Shown here: one piece after another, positions 52,101 through 61,245 of the stretch | Numbering within the stretch: the stretch's first letter is position 1 | Layout: every line of letters starts with the position of its first letter | NCBI RefSeq assembly: GCF_901709675.1 | Contig: NC_051091.1 | Location: forward strand, 9,828,967-9,892,966 | Origin: Syngnathus acus | Lineage: Eukaryota; Chordata; Actinopteri; Syngnathiformes; Syngnathidae | Direction: 5' to 3' | DNA: 64,000 nucleotides | Position numbers and translations under genes: made by a program | The notes under the pieces: model-generated | The model's input: the letters and a program-made list of their open reading frames with translations, nothing else | Told to the model about the DNA's origin: nothing | Databases searched by the model: none

Positions 52101-55100
52101 AATTATCATTTACGTTACTACGTGCAAAAGAAATTCACACAAAAAACTAAAATATAATTCTAATATATTCATTATCATGCTGTTGTATTATGATTCATAT
52201 CACTAGCAAAACTATTGTGCTTAGATTCCCACCCCAAATTCAACCAAAGCTCTTTTTATTTTCAAATAAATTTTTCTACTTACTCATCATTTTTTTTTTT
52301 TTTTTTTAGCATCTGCCCTTTTCCAAAAAGACCTTCTCAAGGAAGCTCTTTGAAACAAACCGTCTGGCGAGTCAGATGACCCAAATCATATCCCCCTAAA
52401 ATAATAGTTCCTACGCATCCCCTTTTCAGGATACTCGTCTTCATCAGTACATAATACCGGTCCAATTCTGCAGGGTACCATTTGAGAACAGTACACACAG
52501 TTAAATAAGGCACTGGAGCATACTGATAAATTCAATAGACTCAAGCGTTGTGAGGAATCCGAACCTCAGTGTGACTGCTTTTACATCACAGTTGTGCAAT
52601 GTAAGAGCCTTTGCGCCACCACAAGGCTAAAATAGCCTCCCGGGGTAATGATATGCGCCTTTGCTTGGCCGAGATGAAGAAGGTAATATGTTATTATTTC
52701 ATGTAGGGGATGAGTATGTCTGATACTGGAATAGAAGGGGTTTTATTTTTCCCACTATTCGCATCAAAATTTTGCACCCATGTCGAGCGTCTCTATTTGT
52801 CTCATCTGCGATACAGGATGTAATCTCGCACGCTGAGATTGTATTGCATCCATTTGCCAGCAGGCCACGATGAGAATAGTTTTTGTGGTTGGGGAGTTTT
52901 TGGTTGTCGCAATATTGCCTGCTTGTTTTTCTTGACTTACTTTTGAATAACATGATAATACTGGAATTGTTTTCTCCCTTATCAGAATTTACCGTATTTT
53001 TCGGATCATATATTGCATCGGATTATAACGTGCACATTCAGGGAAACAACAATACAGCAAATGAGTTAATTCAACTTCATTTGACATCCATACATAAATT
53101 AAAAGATTTTCAGTGTGCCTTCTTGGCCAAAAAGATACAGTGAGAATAATTCTGAGGGAAATGTTAAATTTCTTCTTCTCTTTTTTATTCAGCCAGATAA
53201 TCAGGGTCACCACTACCAGAAGGAAATGAACCCACTCCAGTGCTCAAAATCCAGGTAAGCAAACCATCAAAATGTATTCAAGTATATACTCACGGTAAAA
53301 TTGTCTATTGATATTCATAGTTTCTTCGTAAATAGTATATAGATCTTAAAATGTTACAATTGTATTGTACCAATTTCCGCTGGTGCAACAACTGCACTTT
53401 GCTCCTGAAATTATACAGCACAACTTGTGCAGAGCAGACGAAAAATCATACAGATAAATCGATTCCCCCGCCTTGATGGGATCTGTAATTGTGTTTCATT
53501 GCATCCACGTAAAACAATGAAATGAAACACATGATAAGCGACTGCAGAATTAAGGCTAAATGTCAGCTGTCAGATGCAGACGGAGGCTCATCTCCCTCAC
53601 AGATGAGTGCAAATAAATTCCTTTTGTGTGTTTTCTTCTCCCTTAACTGCTGTCTGGGTTCTGGTCACAAGTGCACATTACTCCGTATTTCCTTTCTATT
53701 TTCTTTTGTGCCTGTCAGACCAAATCACTGGCAACTATAATGACATTTGAATAATGATAGAAATCACATTTTGCTCTCAGAGTTCTAAAAAAATCCCAAA
53801 ATCTGAGTTGCACTTAGTCCGTAAGGCTAGTGTCGCGAAGAAAATGTATTGTTGAGAAGGGAAGATCAATTTTCAGATTTCACCTTGTTTTGATTTGCTT
53901 CAATTCAAATGATTATTATTGATTATGATCATTATTATTAGTGATTATTTTACTGTGACAACATTCCTTTTGTTTTTAAGAAACACAGGATCTGGATTAA
54001 GATGTTTTTGTTTTGTTCCTACAAAATGGACTTTGCCCAATTTTGTATTTGAGTCGAGACACAACCATAACAGAATTCCAAACATAATTAAAGTCAAAAT
54101 TTGTATAAAAAATAAAACCTTTTTAGCCATGAATAATCAAATAATAACCGGTAACACAAACCAAACAGAGAACAAGCCTTATCTTTACCCCTGCAGTTGA
54201 ACCTATTGTTGTTGCCTAGAGATGTTTATTATGATTTCTTTTTTTTTTTACATAGAATTCAATTTCACTACATTTTTGTTGATGATATTTCCATTCATTT
54301 CAGTTGGGAAAGATAATAGAAGTGATTGATTAGTCACAGAACAAATTAAACTTCTATCTCAAGGCACCGCTGTCATAGATAGGAGAAATTTCTCTGTGTT
54401 TTCCCAGCTTCTGTTTCCACACCGTTGCCCCGTGACCTGTATAATAATACCCAGAAGCCGAGCCTGAAGAGACCTGCTGGGTTCTAGCTCACCTTCCCAA
54501 AGCCGGGATCATGTACTTCCTCAGGCCACAAATTAGTTATTGAAATGGAATCATATGCTGGTTGCACTCCGTTCGTCCTCGATTACTGTCTGCACAGCAA
54601 CGCGCTCAAAGCTACTTTTAATTCCGTACGTTCCGGCTTAACTATAGCAGCGTATTAGTAGTGCAAGAATAGATGGAGACCCGGCTTTGTGCTTTTGTCC
54701 CTCGTCCTATCTGGCCACATCTAACGGCACACGTGACATGTTACAAAAGAATACAAAGGGATTGCATCATGGGCAAATTCAAGTGCCTTCAAGATTTATT
54801 GATGAAAAACAGCGCAATGATATATAGGCTTTCAGCTTAGGCGAGTTTCCTCAGTATATTTCCTGACTTATTTGTCTCCAGGTTGTTTGAATTCCCAGTG
54901 GAGCCGGGATTCTCTTCGCCGAATTGAATATTTGTTATTGACAAGTACCTCAAACACCTTCCAGTCGACTTGTTGTTTGGCTTTTACTTTGAAGTAGGCC
55001 TTGATTTACATATTGATGAAAAGCTTCCGTGGTTGCTTTTTATTCTTTTAGGTGTTGAATGCTGACACTGCTACCGTTGAGATCTGTCACGTGGGGTTTT

Positions 55101-58100
55101 TGGAGCGTCCTTCAAGGCATCGTCTCTGAGGAGAATAGTTTTGCAGAGAGTTGAAGTACTCCTGTTGCCGTGTTTAATGTTGCCAGAGAGTTTTTTCTAA
55201 TACATGCCTTAAACGCCTCTCCACATTCTCTTCTCGCGTCAGATTTTTGAAAGTAATTGCCAGGGTGATAAAGAGAGTGTGGCCTTGATGTCGTTTCATT
55301 TAGAGAGATTTGGAAGAGCTTAATGTCAATAATCACTGCCAAGTCCCAATGGACAATTTCAAGTCCAATTTTCAGTTTTGTTAGCGGAATCGGCCACTGA
55401 CACGGCTGAGTAAGACGCGGACAGATTTAGAGCATAATTACACACATAGAGAGATGTATTCTCATTGGACATTTCATTAGGTACATTAATACAATCTATC
55501 ACAGTGTTTGCCAAACCCTCAGCTCAAGTCGATAACCTCCCCTAGGATGAAGATCATAATATATATTTTTTTAATAACTGTTGCTTGTGTTTTGGTTAAG
55601 TATTCACTTTTGTACTATTAGAATCAGTTCCTAGGTTTTTTTGCAGCCACCTCCATTTAAGACGATAAATATTTCACACGTAAATTGCCATTATGTGATA
55701 CAGTTCCTCTACAGTCCTGTAGATGGCGATAATTAGAGCTACCAATGCAAAGCCAATGCAAACTGGATTTGTTGACTGCCAGCAGACTGTGATAGCAAGA
55801 ATTTATTGTGTGCTCGTCACATACAAAGCAAAAAACATTCAAAACATCAAATCAGCTCTTGATTGACGTAATGATTCGATGGACAACACTTTTTTTTTTA
55901 TTATAGTCGCTGCCCTGGTGTGTGAAATTGAATGGTGCGAAATGTTCTTTGTGTATTTTTAGTGCATTGAATTGATTGTAACTGAACAGTTCTGGCCCTG
56001 AGAAAAAAATTCCTTGGATGAATGAGAATATTGTCAGGCACTTTTCTTTCAAGGCATTTGTCGTAAACACAAGTAAAGAAATAAACAAAGTGTTCAAGTA
56101 TTGTCAATTCAAGCATTATTATCCGCCGCTGCAGGTCTCGTATTGGTTCTTATTAGATTGTGTTATCGAAGCTGGCAACTCAAGATCTGGAGTCAATAAG
56201 TTGTTGTACTCCTTTTCCTCCATCCTATTTTTTAAGTTTATGCAAACACGCAGTAGATCAAAATGAGCGACACCGTCCCTCCTTGCTGTTGTTGCTGATG
56301 AGATGGATGTTTGATTTGCCCGCAGCCAGATGAATATTAAAACATACAGAGGTTATCGTTTCCTCATTAAAGATGCTATGATGTGCTTTTATGAGATGCT
56401 TTGTCCAGAGGCAAAAGATGTAAATGGGTGATTATGCAACTGATGTGAATTATGTTTCAAAAGATTAATCTCTGCCGCGCTGCCAAGTCACATTTCCTCT
56501 GGAGACGCGTTGTGTTGAAACACTGTGCCGTGACTTATGTATAATTGAAACCTGGGAGAGTACGCTCGCATGGAAAAAGAAGTCACAGAAGACGGGCAAG
56601 GTTGAGAAGAGCTATCTGGGTCAGAATGTTGTCAGCTTAAAGTCGCAGTGCGAGTCAGGACGGAATAAATGATAGTTGGGCTAACGCGGCGAAGCTAATG
56701 TTGGAGGCCCAAGGACAGCGGAGTACCGGTTAGGCCCCGGGACGGTGCACGATGATGGGGCCTTTATTGTTAACATGTCATAGAGGCAATCCCAATGTGC
56801 CTAGCACTGCGCGGCGATGAAGACTGGAATGGCACATCTTGTCATGGCTGTATTCCTTTATGGTCTTTTCCCAGGGACTGGATGGATGAGCTCAGCCCCC
56901 GCATTCTGCCTCCGAGCAGCAAGAGAAGGTCAGACAACACAAGTAACCGTCATGAGGATCTAATCAGAGGTACGGTAAACCTTAAGGTTGATCGTTCTGC
57001 ACTCGTCACTCCTTTATGTCCGTCCAGGTCAGGGAGACGGCGCGTCATCTACGTCCCCCATCACGTGGACTAATGGAAGAAAGCTCTCAAGACACTAAAC
57101 AGGGCAGCGTAGCATGATGGGAATGCACACATAAACTGTAATTAGGAGAAAGAAAAAAAAAAACACAAGAGTGAAGCTCTCTGTCCTGTGTAGGTCAAAA
57201 CAGACGGGGCTCATTACAGGTCTTTACCCCCCTCCCCCTCCCCCCCCAGACACACCGACAAGGTTAATTGATGAAACCTTTCCAGTTTACAACATCGTTT
57301 TTTTTAAACCTCTTACACAATGTGTCTCATAATTAGTTTTCATTATCGTCACCCAACTTCTGATAAGATAAAATGTTCCACCCGGAGCCTTCCATAACCT
57401 TTTTAGCATTTAACTGCCTGTCAATTTAACAGCCAAATTGGTGTGCTTTAAAGTAGTGAGGATTACAGGGTTGGGGCTCTTAGCGTCTTCGTAAGGTGCT
57501 CGTCACTCGGCGCGTCTCAACTCTTGATTGATGAGCAGCAAGATGGCAGAAAAATTTTAAATCCACCTGAGTCTGAAGGTCATCCCACATGACTCTCGCT
57601 TTATTCCACCTGGGAGAGTCTACTCGCCTTCTTATCGCCGAAACGTGCCCGGAAAATATAGCCTACGTTTATACACTCAATATGGAGGCTTTGAGCACAA
57701 CTCCACTCCATTCACATCGGTTCATCGTTCACGTCCTGCGTTTTTTTGGGGAGGGAGGGGTCATGTTTTTATGGGTTTTACATGATATCAGAGATACGTA
57801 CACTAATCTAATTGAATAATCGACAACTAATCGGTCATCAAATGAATAAACAGTTTTGATAAGCAATGAATCAGTTAAATACTTTTTAATTGAAAATGGT
57901 CAAATTAAGTATATATAAAGATTCTGTCATCATTCATGAGAGCCGACTGATGTTTGCACTGAATCAAAATATAAAACTAATCAGCATTTTTGCGTATTTT
58001 CTGACACGATTTGTGAAATTTCCACATTGTCAATTTGAAATCACGAGATGGTTTTGAATAAAGGGATAAAAATGTAAACTTTTTTTTCTTCCAATAAATC

Positions 58101-58763
58101 AAACTCATCGTTTAATCGACGAAATAACAGCCAGATTAATCAGTTATTAAAATAATCGTTAGTTCTGGTCCTACAATATGATTATTGCCATGCCATAGAA
58201 GAAAACAGCTGATTATGTTCACCGCAAATAAATCTTTCCTGCTAATTCAGTACTTGGCATTGTTGAAATGTTTTTGCTACAGCTTTACAGTTGCCTTTAT
58301 ATTTTGGCATCAGTCGTAATGCACCACTTCCTCTTAATAGGAAGGGGGTGTCTATTTGATGTGCTGTTTTTTCACTTACACTATTTGGCTGCATGAGTGA
58401 GATTAAATAATACAGTTGAAGCATCTCAGTAGGATGCTGTGTGGTTCTACACCGCAACAACCTGCAAACTTAATAATGAATGCATTGTTAAATGTCCACG
58501 CCTGTGCTATGATGTGCAGGCTAATGTTGCGAGCGGTGGGCATGTTGACTGTATTGTTTAGTGGGCTCTTTTTTATTCATTACTTTGAGAATTACATCTT
58601 TGGAAAAAAATAACTTGCTGAGTGATGTTCTCGCTTCACCGCAGGAGGGGACGAGTCTGAAAACGAAGAGGAGATGGAAGACGAGTACTTAAATCTGCTG
58701 TATGATCCTTGCCTCAACTGCTATTTTGATCCAGAGACGGGGAAGTACTATGAACTAGCTTGA
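36556..58763 (+). CDS. cfap20dc: CFAP20 domain-containing protein (CFAP20DC, C3orf67 ortholog), 17 coding exons
   Basis: Coding exons: 36556-36576, 36649-36738, 36970-37063, 37603-37675, 38173-38287, 38374-38527, 38680-38826, 41313-41485, 41567-41642, 42830-42949, 43032-43157, 44996-45321, 49255-49737, 50800-51036, 53193-53254, 56875-56969, 58645-58763. Every intron is GT-AG and all phases agree, giving 2511 nt, 836 residues and a stop. Residues 1 to about 190 form the CFAP20/DUF667 domain ([37 protein letters not shown]). Residues about 230-730 are low-complexity and probably disordered. The tail ([39 protein letters not shown]) matches the human C-terminus as I remember it. CFAP20 itself is an inner-junction protein of the axonemal doublet microtubule; the role of CFAP20DC is poorly known, so a ciliary or flagellar role is inferred from the domain and the X-box promoter. 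The start was chosen because MFKHNYQ matches the human start MFKNEYQ. One or more small alternative exons could be missing. Confidence 0.95.
36649..36738 (+). CDS. cfap20dc: cfap20dc coding exon 2 (residues 8-37)
   Basis: Acceptor TTTTGCAG|GG, donor AAAA|GTGAGA, 30 whole codons. Encodes [15 protein letters not shown] followed by AKWKL, the first strand of the CFAP20 domain and the best-matching block to the human protein near its start. Confidence 0.95.
36970..37063 (+). CDS. cfap20dc: cfap20dc coding exon 3 (residues 38-68)
   Basis: Acceptor TTTTTCCAG|GA, donor TCGT|GTAAGT. Encodes [19 protein letters not shown] and on through NGRMS. Ends with one base of codon 69, which the next exon completes as Leu. 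Confidence 0.95.
37470..37580 (+). mobile_element. tRNA-like SINE head fragment in cfap20dc intron
   Basis: GGTTGGTTAGCATGTCTACC, TCACAATTATGAGGTTCACA and TTTTGCATGCAAAT match the head of the common fish SINE (GGTTAGCACATCTGCCTCACAGTTCTGAGG..TTTGCATGTTC). It ends about 25 bp before the next exon. Confidence 0.65.
37603..37675 (+). CDS. cfap20dc: cfap20dc coding exon 4 (residues 69-93)
   Basis: Acceptor TTTCTTTAG|TG, donor CTTGT|GTAAGT. Encodes [19 protein letters not shown], which parallels human LIQRFLVLQIYVPLGQDF. The 540-bp intron before it holds a decayed SINE head (37470-37580). Confidence 0.95.
38173..38287 (+). CDS. cfap20dc: cfap20dc coding exon 5 (residues 93-131)
   Basis: Acceptor TCTGTTACAG|AA, donor AATATG|GTGAGC. 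Encodes [19 protein letters not shown] and on to GVQRNM. This is the signature core of CFAP20-type domains and the most conserved exon here. Confidence 0.97.
38374..38527 (+). CDS. cfap20dc: cfap20dc coding exon 6 (residues 132-183)
   Basis: Acceptor TTGTCTCAG|TGG, donor TACG|GTAAAT, after an 86-bp intron. Encodes [16 protein letters not shown], then [18 protein letters not shown], closing the CFAP20 domain. Confidence 0.97.
38680..38826 (+). CDS. cfap20dc: cfap20dc coding exon 7 (residues 183-232)
   Basis: Acceptor TTGAATCTAG|AT, donor GGTG|GTAAGC. Encodes [13 protein letters not shown] and [16 protein letters not shown], matching the human IIPRSCQ and QLLNMTKLRQ blocks that follow the domain. 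It has four cysteines. Confidence 0.93.
38985..39032 (-). mobile_element. SINE 3' tail fragment in cfap20dc intron
   Basis: On the minus strand: GTGAGGATGAGAGGTTCGGA then AGACGGACGAATGAA. This is a diverged SINE tail. Confidence 0.4.
39300..39900 (-). mobile_element. non-LTR retrotransposon fragment (5' leader/ORF-start type)
   Basis: Minus-strand reading has GTCAGGAAGGTCATCCGACT, CTATACTGAGAAAATT-like and CTCAACCACGAGATGGCCAT blocks, and a 111-codon frame with [12 protein letters not shown] and [12 protein letters not shown]. The GGTGTCAGGAAGGNCATCC segment is widespread in animal RTE-like LINEs. It is GC-rich against an AT-rich intron, which supports insertion. No reverse transcriptase is present. 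Confidence 0.6.
41313..41485 (+). CDS. cfap20dc: cfap20dc coding exon 8 (residues 232-289)
   Basis: Open from an acceptor-like GTGAAG|GA at 41311-41312 to donor ACG|GTAATA. Encodes an Ala/Ser/Lys-rich disordered segment ending [10 protein letters not shown]. The acceptor has a weak pyrimidine tract, so the 5' edge is less certain than the rest, but this edge is the one that keeps the phase. Confidence 0.75.
41567..41642 (+). CDS. cfap20dc: cfap20dc coding exon 9 (residues 290-315)
   Basis: Acceptor ACATCCCACAG|GC, encoding [20 protein letters not shown]. The donor is duplicated: GTAATGGTAATG offers two GT sites 6 bp apart (41643 and 41649). The upstream site was taken; the other would add two residues and keep frame. 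Confidence 0.8.
42020..42080 (+). repeat. dispersed CACTTGATG repeat, copy 3 (cfap20dc intron)
   Basis: ATTTCACACTTGATAGGTTG, CGAGGCACTCCAGAGACCC, AACTATTTGTATACAA, followed by an A-run. An A-rich end could be a retroposon tail. Confidence 0.75.
42255..42484 (+). mobile_element. nearly complete SINE body and tail in cfap20dc intron
   Basis: GTGTGTGTTTTCTTCGGATG, CCAACGTCCTCCCACG, TTAGGTTAGTTGAAGATTCC, AAATTGTCCATAGATGAG, then ATAGCCTCCAGCTCACCCGT and CTAATAAAGGG. The order equals the common fish SINE body. Only the tRNA-like head is missing. Confidence 0.8.
42830..42949 (+). CDS. cfap20dc: cfap20dc coding exon 10 (residues 315-355)
   Basis: Acceptor TTGTACATAG|GA, donor CTGG|GTACAC. Encodes [14 protein letters not shown], then a basic stretch [20 protein letters not shown] that is probably partly helical. 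Confidence 0.85.
43032..43157 (+). CDS. cfap20dc: cfap20dc coding exon 11 (residues 355-397)
   Basis: Acceptor TGCTACTCAAG|AG, donor GCAG|GTGGGA, after an 82-bp intron. Encodes [20 protein letters not shown] and on to [13 protein letters not shown]; polar and disordered. The phase agrees on both sides, but similarity to the human protein is weak here. Confidence 0.75.
44160..44325 (+). mobile_element. SINE body and tail in cfap20dc intron
   Basis: GACTCTAAATTGTTCATAAA, TGTAAATGTGAGC, CAGCCTCCAGCTCACACG, ATGACCCGAATGAGGACAAG, CGCTATAGAAAATG. It is a second body-plus-tail copy of the same SINE. Confidence 0.75.
44340..44690. promoter_or_regulatory. candidate conserved non-coding stretch in cfap20dc intron
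   Basis: A repeat-free block just upstream of exon 12, with TTTTTAATGCAATGCGATGC, CAATTAATTTATTTCTCTGG, TCATTAATGG and GGGCAATTAGAGG. It is rich in homeodomain cores and has mixed composition unlike the surrounding simple AT-rich DNA. Function is inferred only. Confidence 0.25.
44996..45321 (+). CDS. cfap20dc: cfap20dc coding exon 12 (residues 397-505)
   Basis: Acceptor TTTATCCTAG|AT, donor GATGAG|GTACGC. GC-richer than its surroundings. Encodes a Pro/Ser-rich run ([17 protein letters not shown]), then [20 protein letters not shown] and the acidic end [10 protein letters not shown]. The block resembles human DIFTFSSRPRS followed by SEDDFYGG. Confidence 0.93.
45322..48265 (+). other. large cfap20dc intron 12, first part
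   Basis: Intronic, AT-rich, with a G-run near 46261 and TTA/TTATTA simple repeats near 46718-46745. There is a mixed-composition patch at 47460-47620. No exon is supported. Confidence 0.6.
48266..48437. mobile_element. MITE-like foldback element, copy 3 (172 bp) in cfap20dc intron
   Basis: TACCGTAATTTTCGGACTAT at one end and CGAAAATTACGGTA at the other; the 3' end also reads CGACTTATAGTCCG. Internal GTATAAGTCGCACC units repeat. It uses the AAGTCGC variant instead of AAGGCGC, so it belongs to a different subfamily from copies 1 and 2. Confidence 0.85.
49109..49165. repeat. (AAAT)n microsatellite before cfap20dc exon 13
   Basis: Uninterrupted AAAT units end about 90 bp upstream of the exon 13 acceptor. 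Confidence 0.95.
49255..49737 (+). CDS. cfap20dc: cfap20dc coding exon 13 (residues 506-666) with tandem 40-residue repeat
   Basis: Acceptor TTCTTCTTCCAG|GA, donor CTCAAG|GTAAGA; 161 codons, the longest coding exon. Encodes [19 protein letters not shown], then a 40-residue unit twice (residues 567-606 and 607-646), then [17 protein letters not shown]. The unit holds [12 protein letters not shown] and RCGSG. Both copies are open and in frame. Confidence 0.93.
49438..49677 (+). repeat. in-frame tandem duplication, two 120-bp units inside cfap20dc exon 13
   Basis: Unit 1 is 49438-49557 and unit 2 is 49558-49677. By eye they differ at 10 of 120 bases, changing 7 of 40 residues, mostly conservatively (I/V, T/A, E/D, Q/E). 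Each copy begins NPVETVR and ends EHQAVEWT. The exact multiple of three keeps the reading frame. Confidence 0.95.
50800..51036 (+). CDS. cfap20dc: cfap20dc coding exon 14 (residues 667-745)
   Basis: Encodes [33 protein letters not shown], then [20 protein letters not shown] and STWTHIST. It closely follows human [12 protein letters not shown] and GLSASQVDNCNVSI. The acceptor TTTCAAAG|GA is pyrimidine-poor. The donor ACG|GTTGGT is unusual; a GTACAA site 4 bp downstream would shift frame. Confidence 0.93.
52992..53035. mobile_element. end fragment of the MITE-like foldback family
   Basis: TACCGTATTTTTCGGATCAT then TTGCATCGGATTATAACG is a diverged single end of the same foldback family; the other end is absent. 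Confidence 0.5.
53193..53254 (+). CDS. cfap20dc: cfap20dc coding exon 15 (residues 746-766)
   Basis: Acceptor TTTTTTATTCAG|CC, donor CCAG|GTAAGC. Only 62 bp, encoding [20 protein letters not shown]. It parallels human [18 protein letters not shown]. Confidence 0.95.
53255..56874 (+). other. cfap20dc intron 15
   Basis: 3.6 kb of intron with no nameable repeat. Several repeat-free stretches, such as 54420-54740 and 56290-56720, have mixed composition and could be conserved, but nothing more can be said. Confidence 0.55.
56875..56969 (+). CDS. cfap20dc: cfap20dc coding exon 16 (residues 766-798)
   Basis: Acceptor TCTTTTCCCAG|GG, donor AGAG|GTACGG. Encodes [19 protein letters not shown], matching human RDWLNMLSPPIVPPS, then a polar linker NRHEDLIRG. 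Confidence 0.95.
57815..58182. mobile_element. DNA-transposon-like repeat with AATCGTTAGTT end in last cfap20dc intron
   Basis: Left side: TTGAATAATCGACAACTAAT then CGGTCATCAAATG. Right side: AGATTAATCAGTTATTAAAA then TAATCGTTAGTTCTGG. The right end matches the common fish repeat starting GGGCTGCAACTAACGATTATTTT in reverse. It is non-coding. Confidence 0.65.
58645..58763 (+). CDS. cfap20dc: cfap20dc terminal coding exon 17 (residues 798-836, stop)
   Basis: Acceptor GCTTCACCGCAG|GA. Encodes an acidic run ([12 protein letters not shown]), then [19 protein letters not shown] and ELA, stop TGA at 58761-58763. The end is nearly identical to the human C-terminus as I recall it. Confidence 0.97.
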
Positions 58764-59340
58764 CTCAAAGCTTGCGAGATTCTGACTCAATAAGAGGACA
58801 TTGACAGCTGATGAATGGCAGCAGAGTTTTGTTATTGATCAGTAATGAATACCCTGCTGGCAAGGAGCTTTTCATGTTGCCGCGTTTTGTTTTTATGCTG
58901 GTAACTAACGACGTCACCAGTGGTCTTGTTAGCATGTGAAGGGAGCAAAATGAAAGCTTTTTTTTTGCGGCAGCTGCTCATTTTATTAGCACATCTGCTG
59001 GTAAAATCCCTTTTCGGGAAGCCTTGGCTATAGGTTTAATTGTAAGCTATCTGAAAGAACATCCTGCAAAGTCATTTTATAAATTCAAATTCTGATTTGT
59101 GTTCCTTTTATTCCTCATTTGTGTAAAATAGTCAAAGATGCGCTGAATGAATTTCCACTTTAGAAATGCAGCTTATGTGGCTTTGCTGAATATAAAAATT
59201 CATTTTAAAATAATTAACCAATATTCTGTAATAAATATGTGAAATATTATAAAACTATCCTCTGTTTATTGCATTTACTGAATATGCAGATTTTTTTTCT
59301 CTCTGTTTTAGCTAAATAATAAACCCATCAACAATGAATG
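58764..59340 (+). other. cfap20dc: cfap20dc 3' UTR with two polyadenylation signals
   Basis: The AT-rich stretch after the stop has AATAAA at 59230-59235 and again at 59318-59323. Transcript ends near 59250 or 59340 are therefore likely. The exact end is inferred. Confidence 0.55.
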
Positions 59341-59882
59341 TTCAATGGAACTTTTTTCATTATGACTGAAATGAGACATAAATGCATATCTGTCAGACAG
59401 TTCTGAGGTTCTGGGTTCAATCTAATCCCAGGGGAAGGCTGGAACCGATATTTTAAGAGACAGACTTGCCAACAAGGGCCACTCTGGTGCCCCATTTAAA
59501 AAAAAAAGAGAGATTGCAATATAACACACTTTGTTGCAATTCATCTCCTGTGTTTCATCCCATTAAAACTTTGTTGAGGTCATACAGAAGGCAATAAGAT
59601 CCTCTACTGTTATCTGGGTTAAGATGAATTTTTGTCTCATTTATAATTACAGATAGATGTAAGGTACATAATCTAAAAGGGGGGGTGGCGCTTGGCGTGG
59701 ATCTAAAGGGGCCCAATTCTGCTGCGTGTTTACCAGCTCGAAGTGTGTCTCATCACGAGCAGTTTGTCTGAGCGGTAAGTGACATAATGAGAGCAGCCGG
59801 GGCCAAGGAAAATAATCATTTGCTTGTGTACAGCAAGTCATTCTGACAGGATAAACTTCACCTGCCTGGCAAAAAAAAAAGT

Positions 59883-59906
59883 GGGCGGGGCTAAGAACGC
59901 CGACAG
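59883..59906 (+). promoter_or_regulatory. GC box and possible non-coding first exon of the downstream small gene
   Basis: GGGCGGGGC (59883-59891, Sp1-type) is followed 15 bp later by a strong donor, CGACAG|GTGAGT at 59907. This could be the promoter and the 3' edge of a 5' leader exon for the small gene at 61145. No TATA box was seen. The link is inferred. Confidence 0.3.
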
Positions 59907-61144
59907 GTGAGTGCGATCCAGAAATAACCAACCGTTGCCAAACTAACAATGTGCCTGAGCAAAAACACCACTTAAAGTCATAAAATATTTACTTTAATGT
60001 TGCAGCTTGATAAGGATGTAGCACCCTGGACTATTGAACCCCCGCTCTTTTTTTTTCTGCCGTCATCACACAGGTACGTAAACACATCACATAGTGACCT
60101 TTGTGACATGACAAAGTGCTTTGACCCGCCTTAGTACTAAAGATGAACTTCACGAAATGGCTGAGGTTGTAAGAAAATAAAGATTAAAGCAATAAACAAA
60201 TCTGAAGTCATTTGATGCGCTCGGATATTCTACTATGCGTAAGTATTGTGAAAAATAACCTGCAGAAGCCAATTCAAAGAAATTATAAGTCTCTAAACAA
60301 ATTATTTTATTTGTGGCTTGGATTGGGGAAAAAATACGTTTTGGTAGGAGCAGTCTAAAACGCTTTGTCATTAAATGATGGGCAATTACATTGAAAATTC
60401 ACATGGACTCAACCCACTTCAGCCTCTAAAAATATAAAGCTAATTGCTATTGTATTTTTAATTTTATGGCCATTAGGCCATTTTCTTAGAATAGACATCT
60501 ACTATTGACATTTTTAACATGATTAAATGATGTTCCCACTGGTTTCATCAAATGCGCCACGGTTTTACAACAATGTCAAGACCCCTTTGGTGGTGATTCA
60601 CAGAACACCGACTTAAACCCTAGTGTTTACGATCCACGATCCATTTATTTCATATTACTAATATTTGTAGGTTGGTGGGCGTCAGTTGACATTTGGCAAA
60701 AATGGAACAGCTCGGGAAGCAATTCAAACACGCACATTATTTTTTTTCTATAGGTCTTCACATCACCACATCTGTCAAGCTTTGATATGACACAGGCTAG
60801 CGTAGCTCACTTGAGGCTTTCAGATGTCTTCCTCAGGGAACTAAACGGCTGCAAAAATAAAAAAGATGGCTTTAAGGATAGCCTGGAAACCTCCTTCAGG
60901 AATTCTGGGATTTTGGCTGAAAGCCTGTGAAAGCCTGTTTGAGGTGCAAACTGCCTGGAGAAGAAAGTGCAGCTCTCTGTTGGCCTTTTTACGTTTCACG
61001 CGTGTGTGTGAATCACTAACATTGTTGTCGTTTTGTTTTTTTTCCCCGGTTGCGCCACAAGCCATGAAGCAAGTGCTTGGCTTTACGTGGCCTTAAACTG
61101 CCCCATGGTTAAAATTGATTGGATTCATTTGTCTATAGGTTGGG

Positions 61145-61245
61145 ATGAGCCTTGACCCTGTAATCTTTGCTTTTGTGGCCTTTGTGTCAATGACGGCGTT
61201 GGCATCTTTTGTCTTGGTTATCCGGACATTCTGCTTCCCACTCAG
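61145..61245 (+). CDS. small membrane protein, first coding exon (membrane segment)
   Basis: Starts six bases after the acceptor at 61138, with G at -3. Encodes MSLDPVIFAFVAFVSM and the rest of the membrane segment, then VIRTFCFPL. Ends in phase 2 at CTCAG|GTAAGT, a consensus donor. The next intron is only 67 bp. Confidence 0.6.

Noticed and set aside
59647-59949. 100-codon minus-strand frame between the two genes
   Set aside because: No domain; it overlaps the likely GC-box promoter of the next gene and reads as chance.
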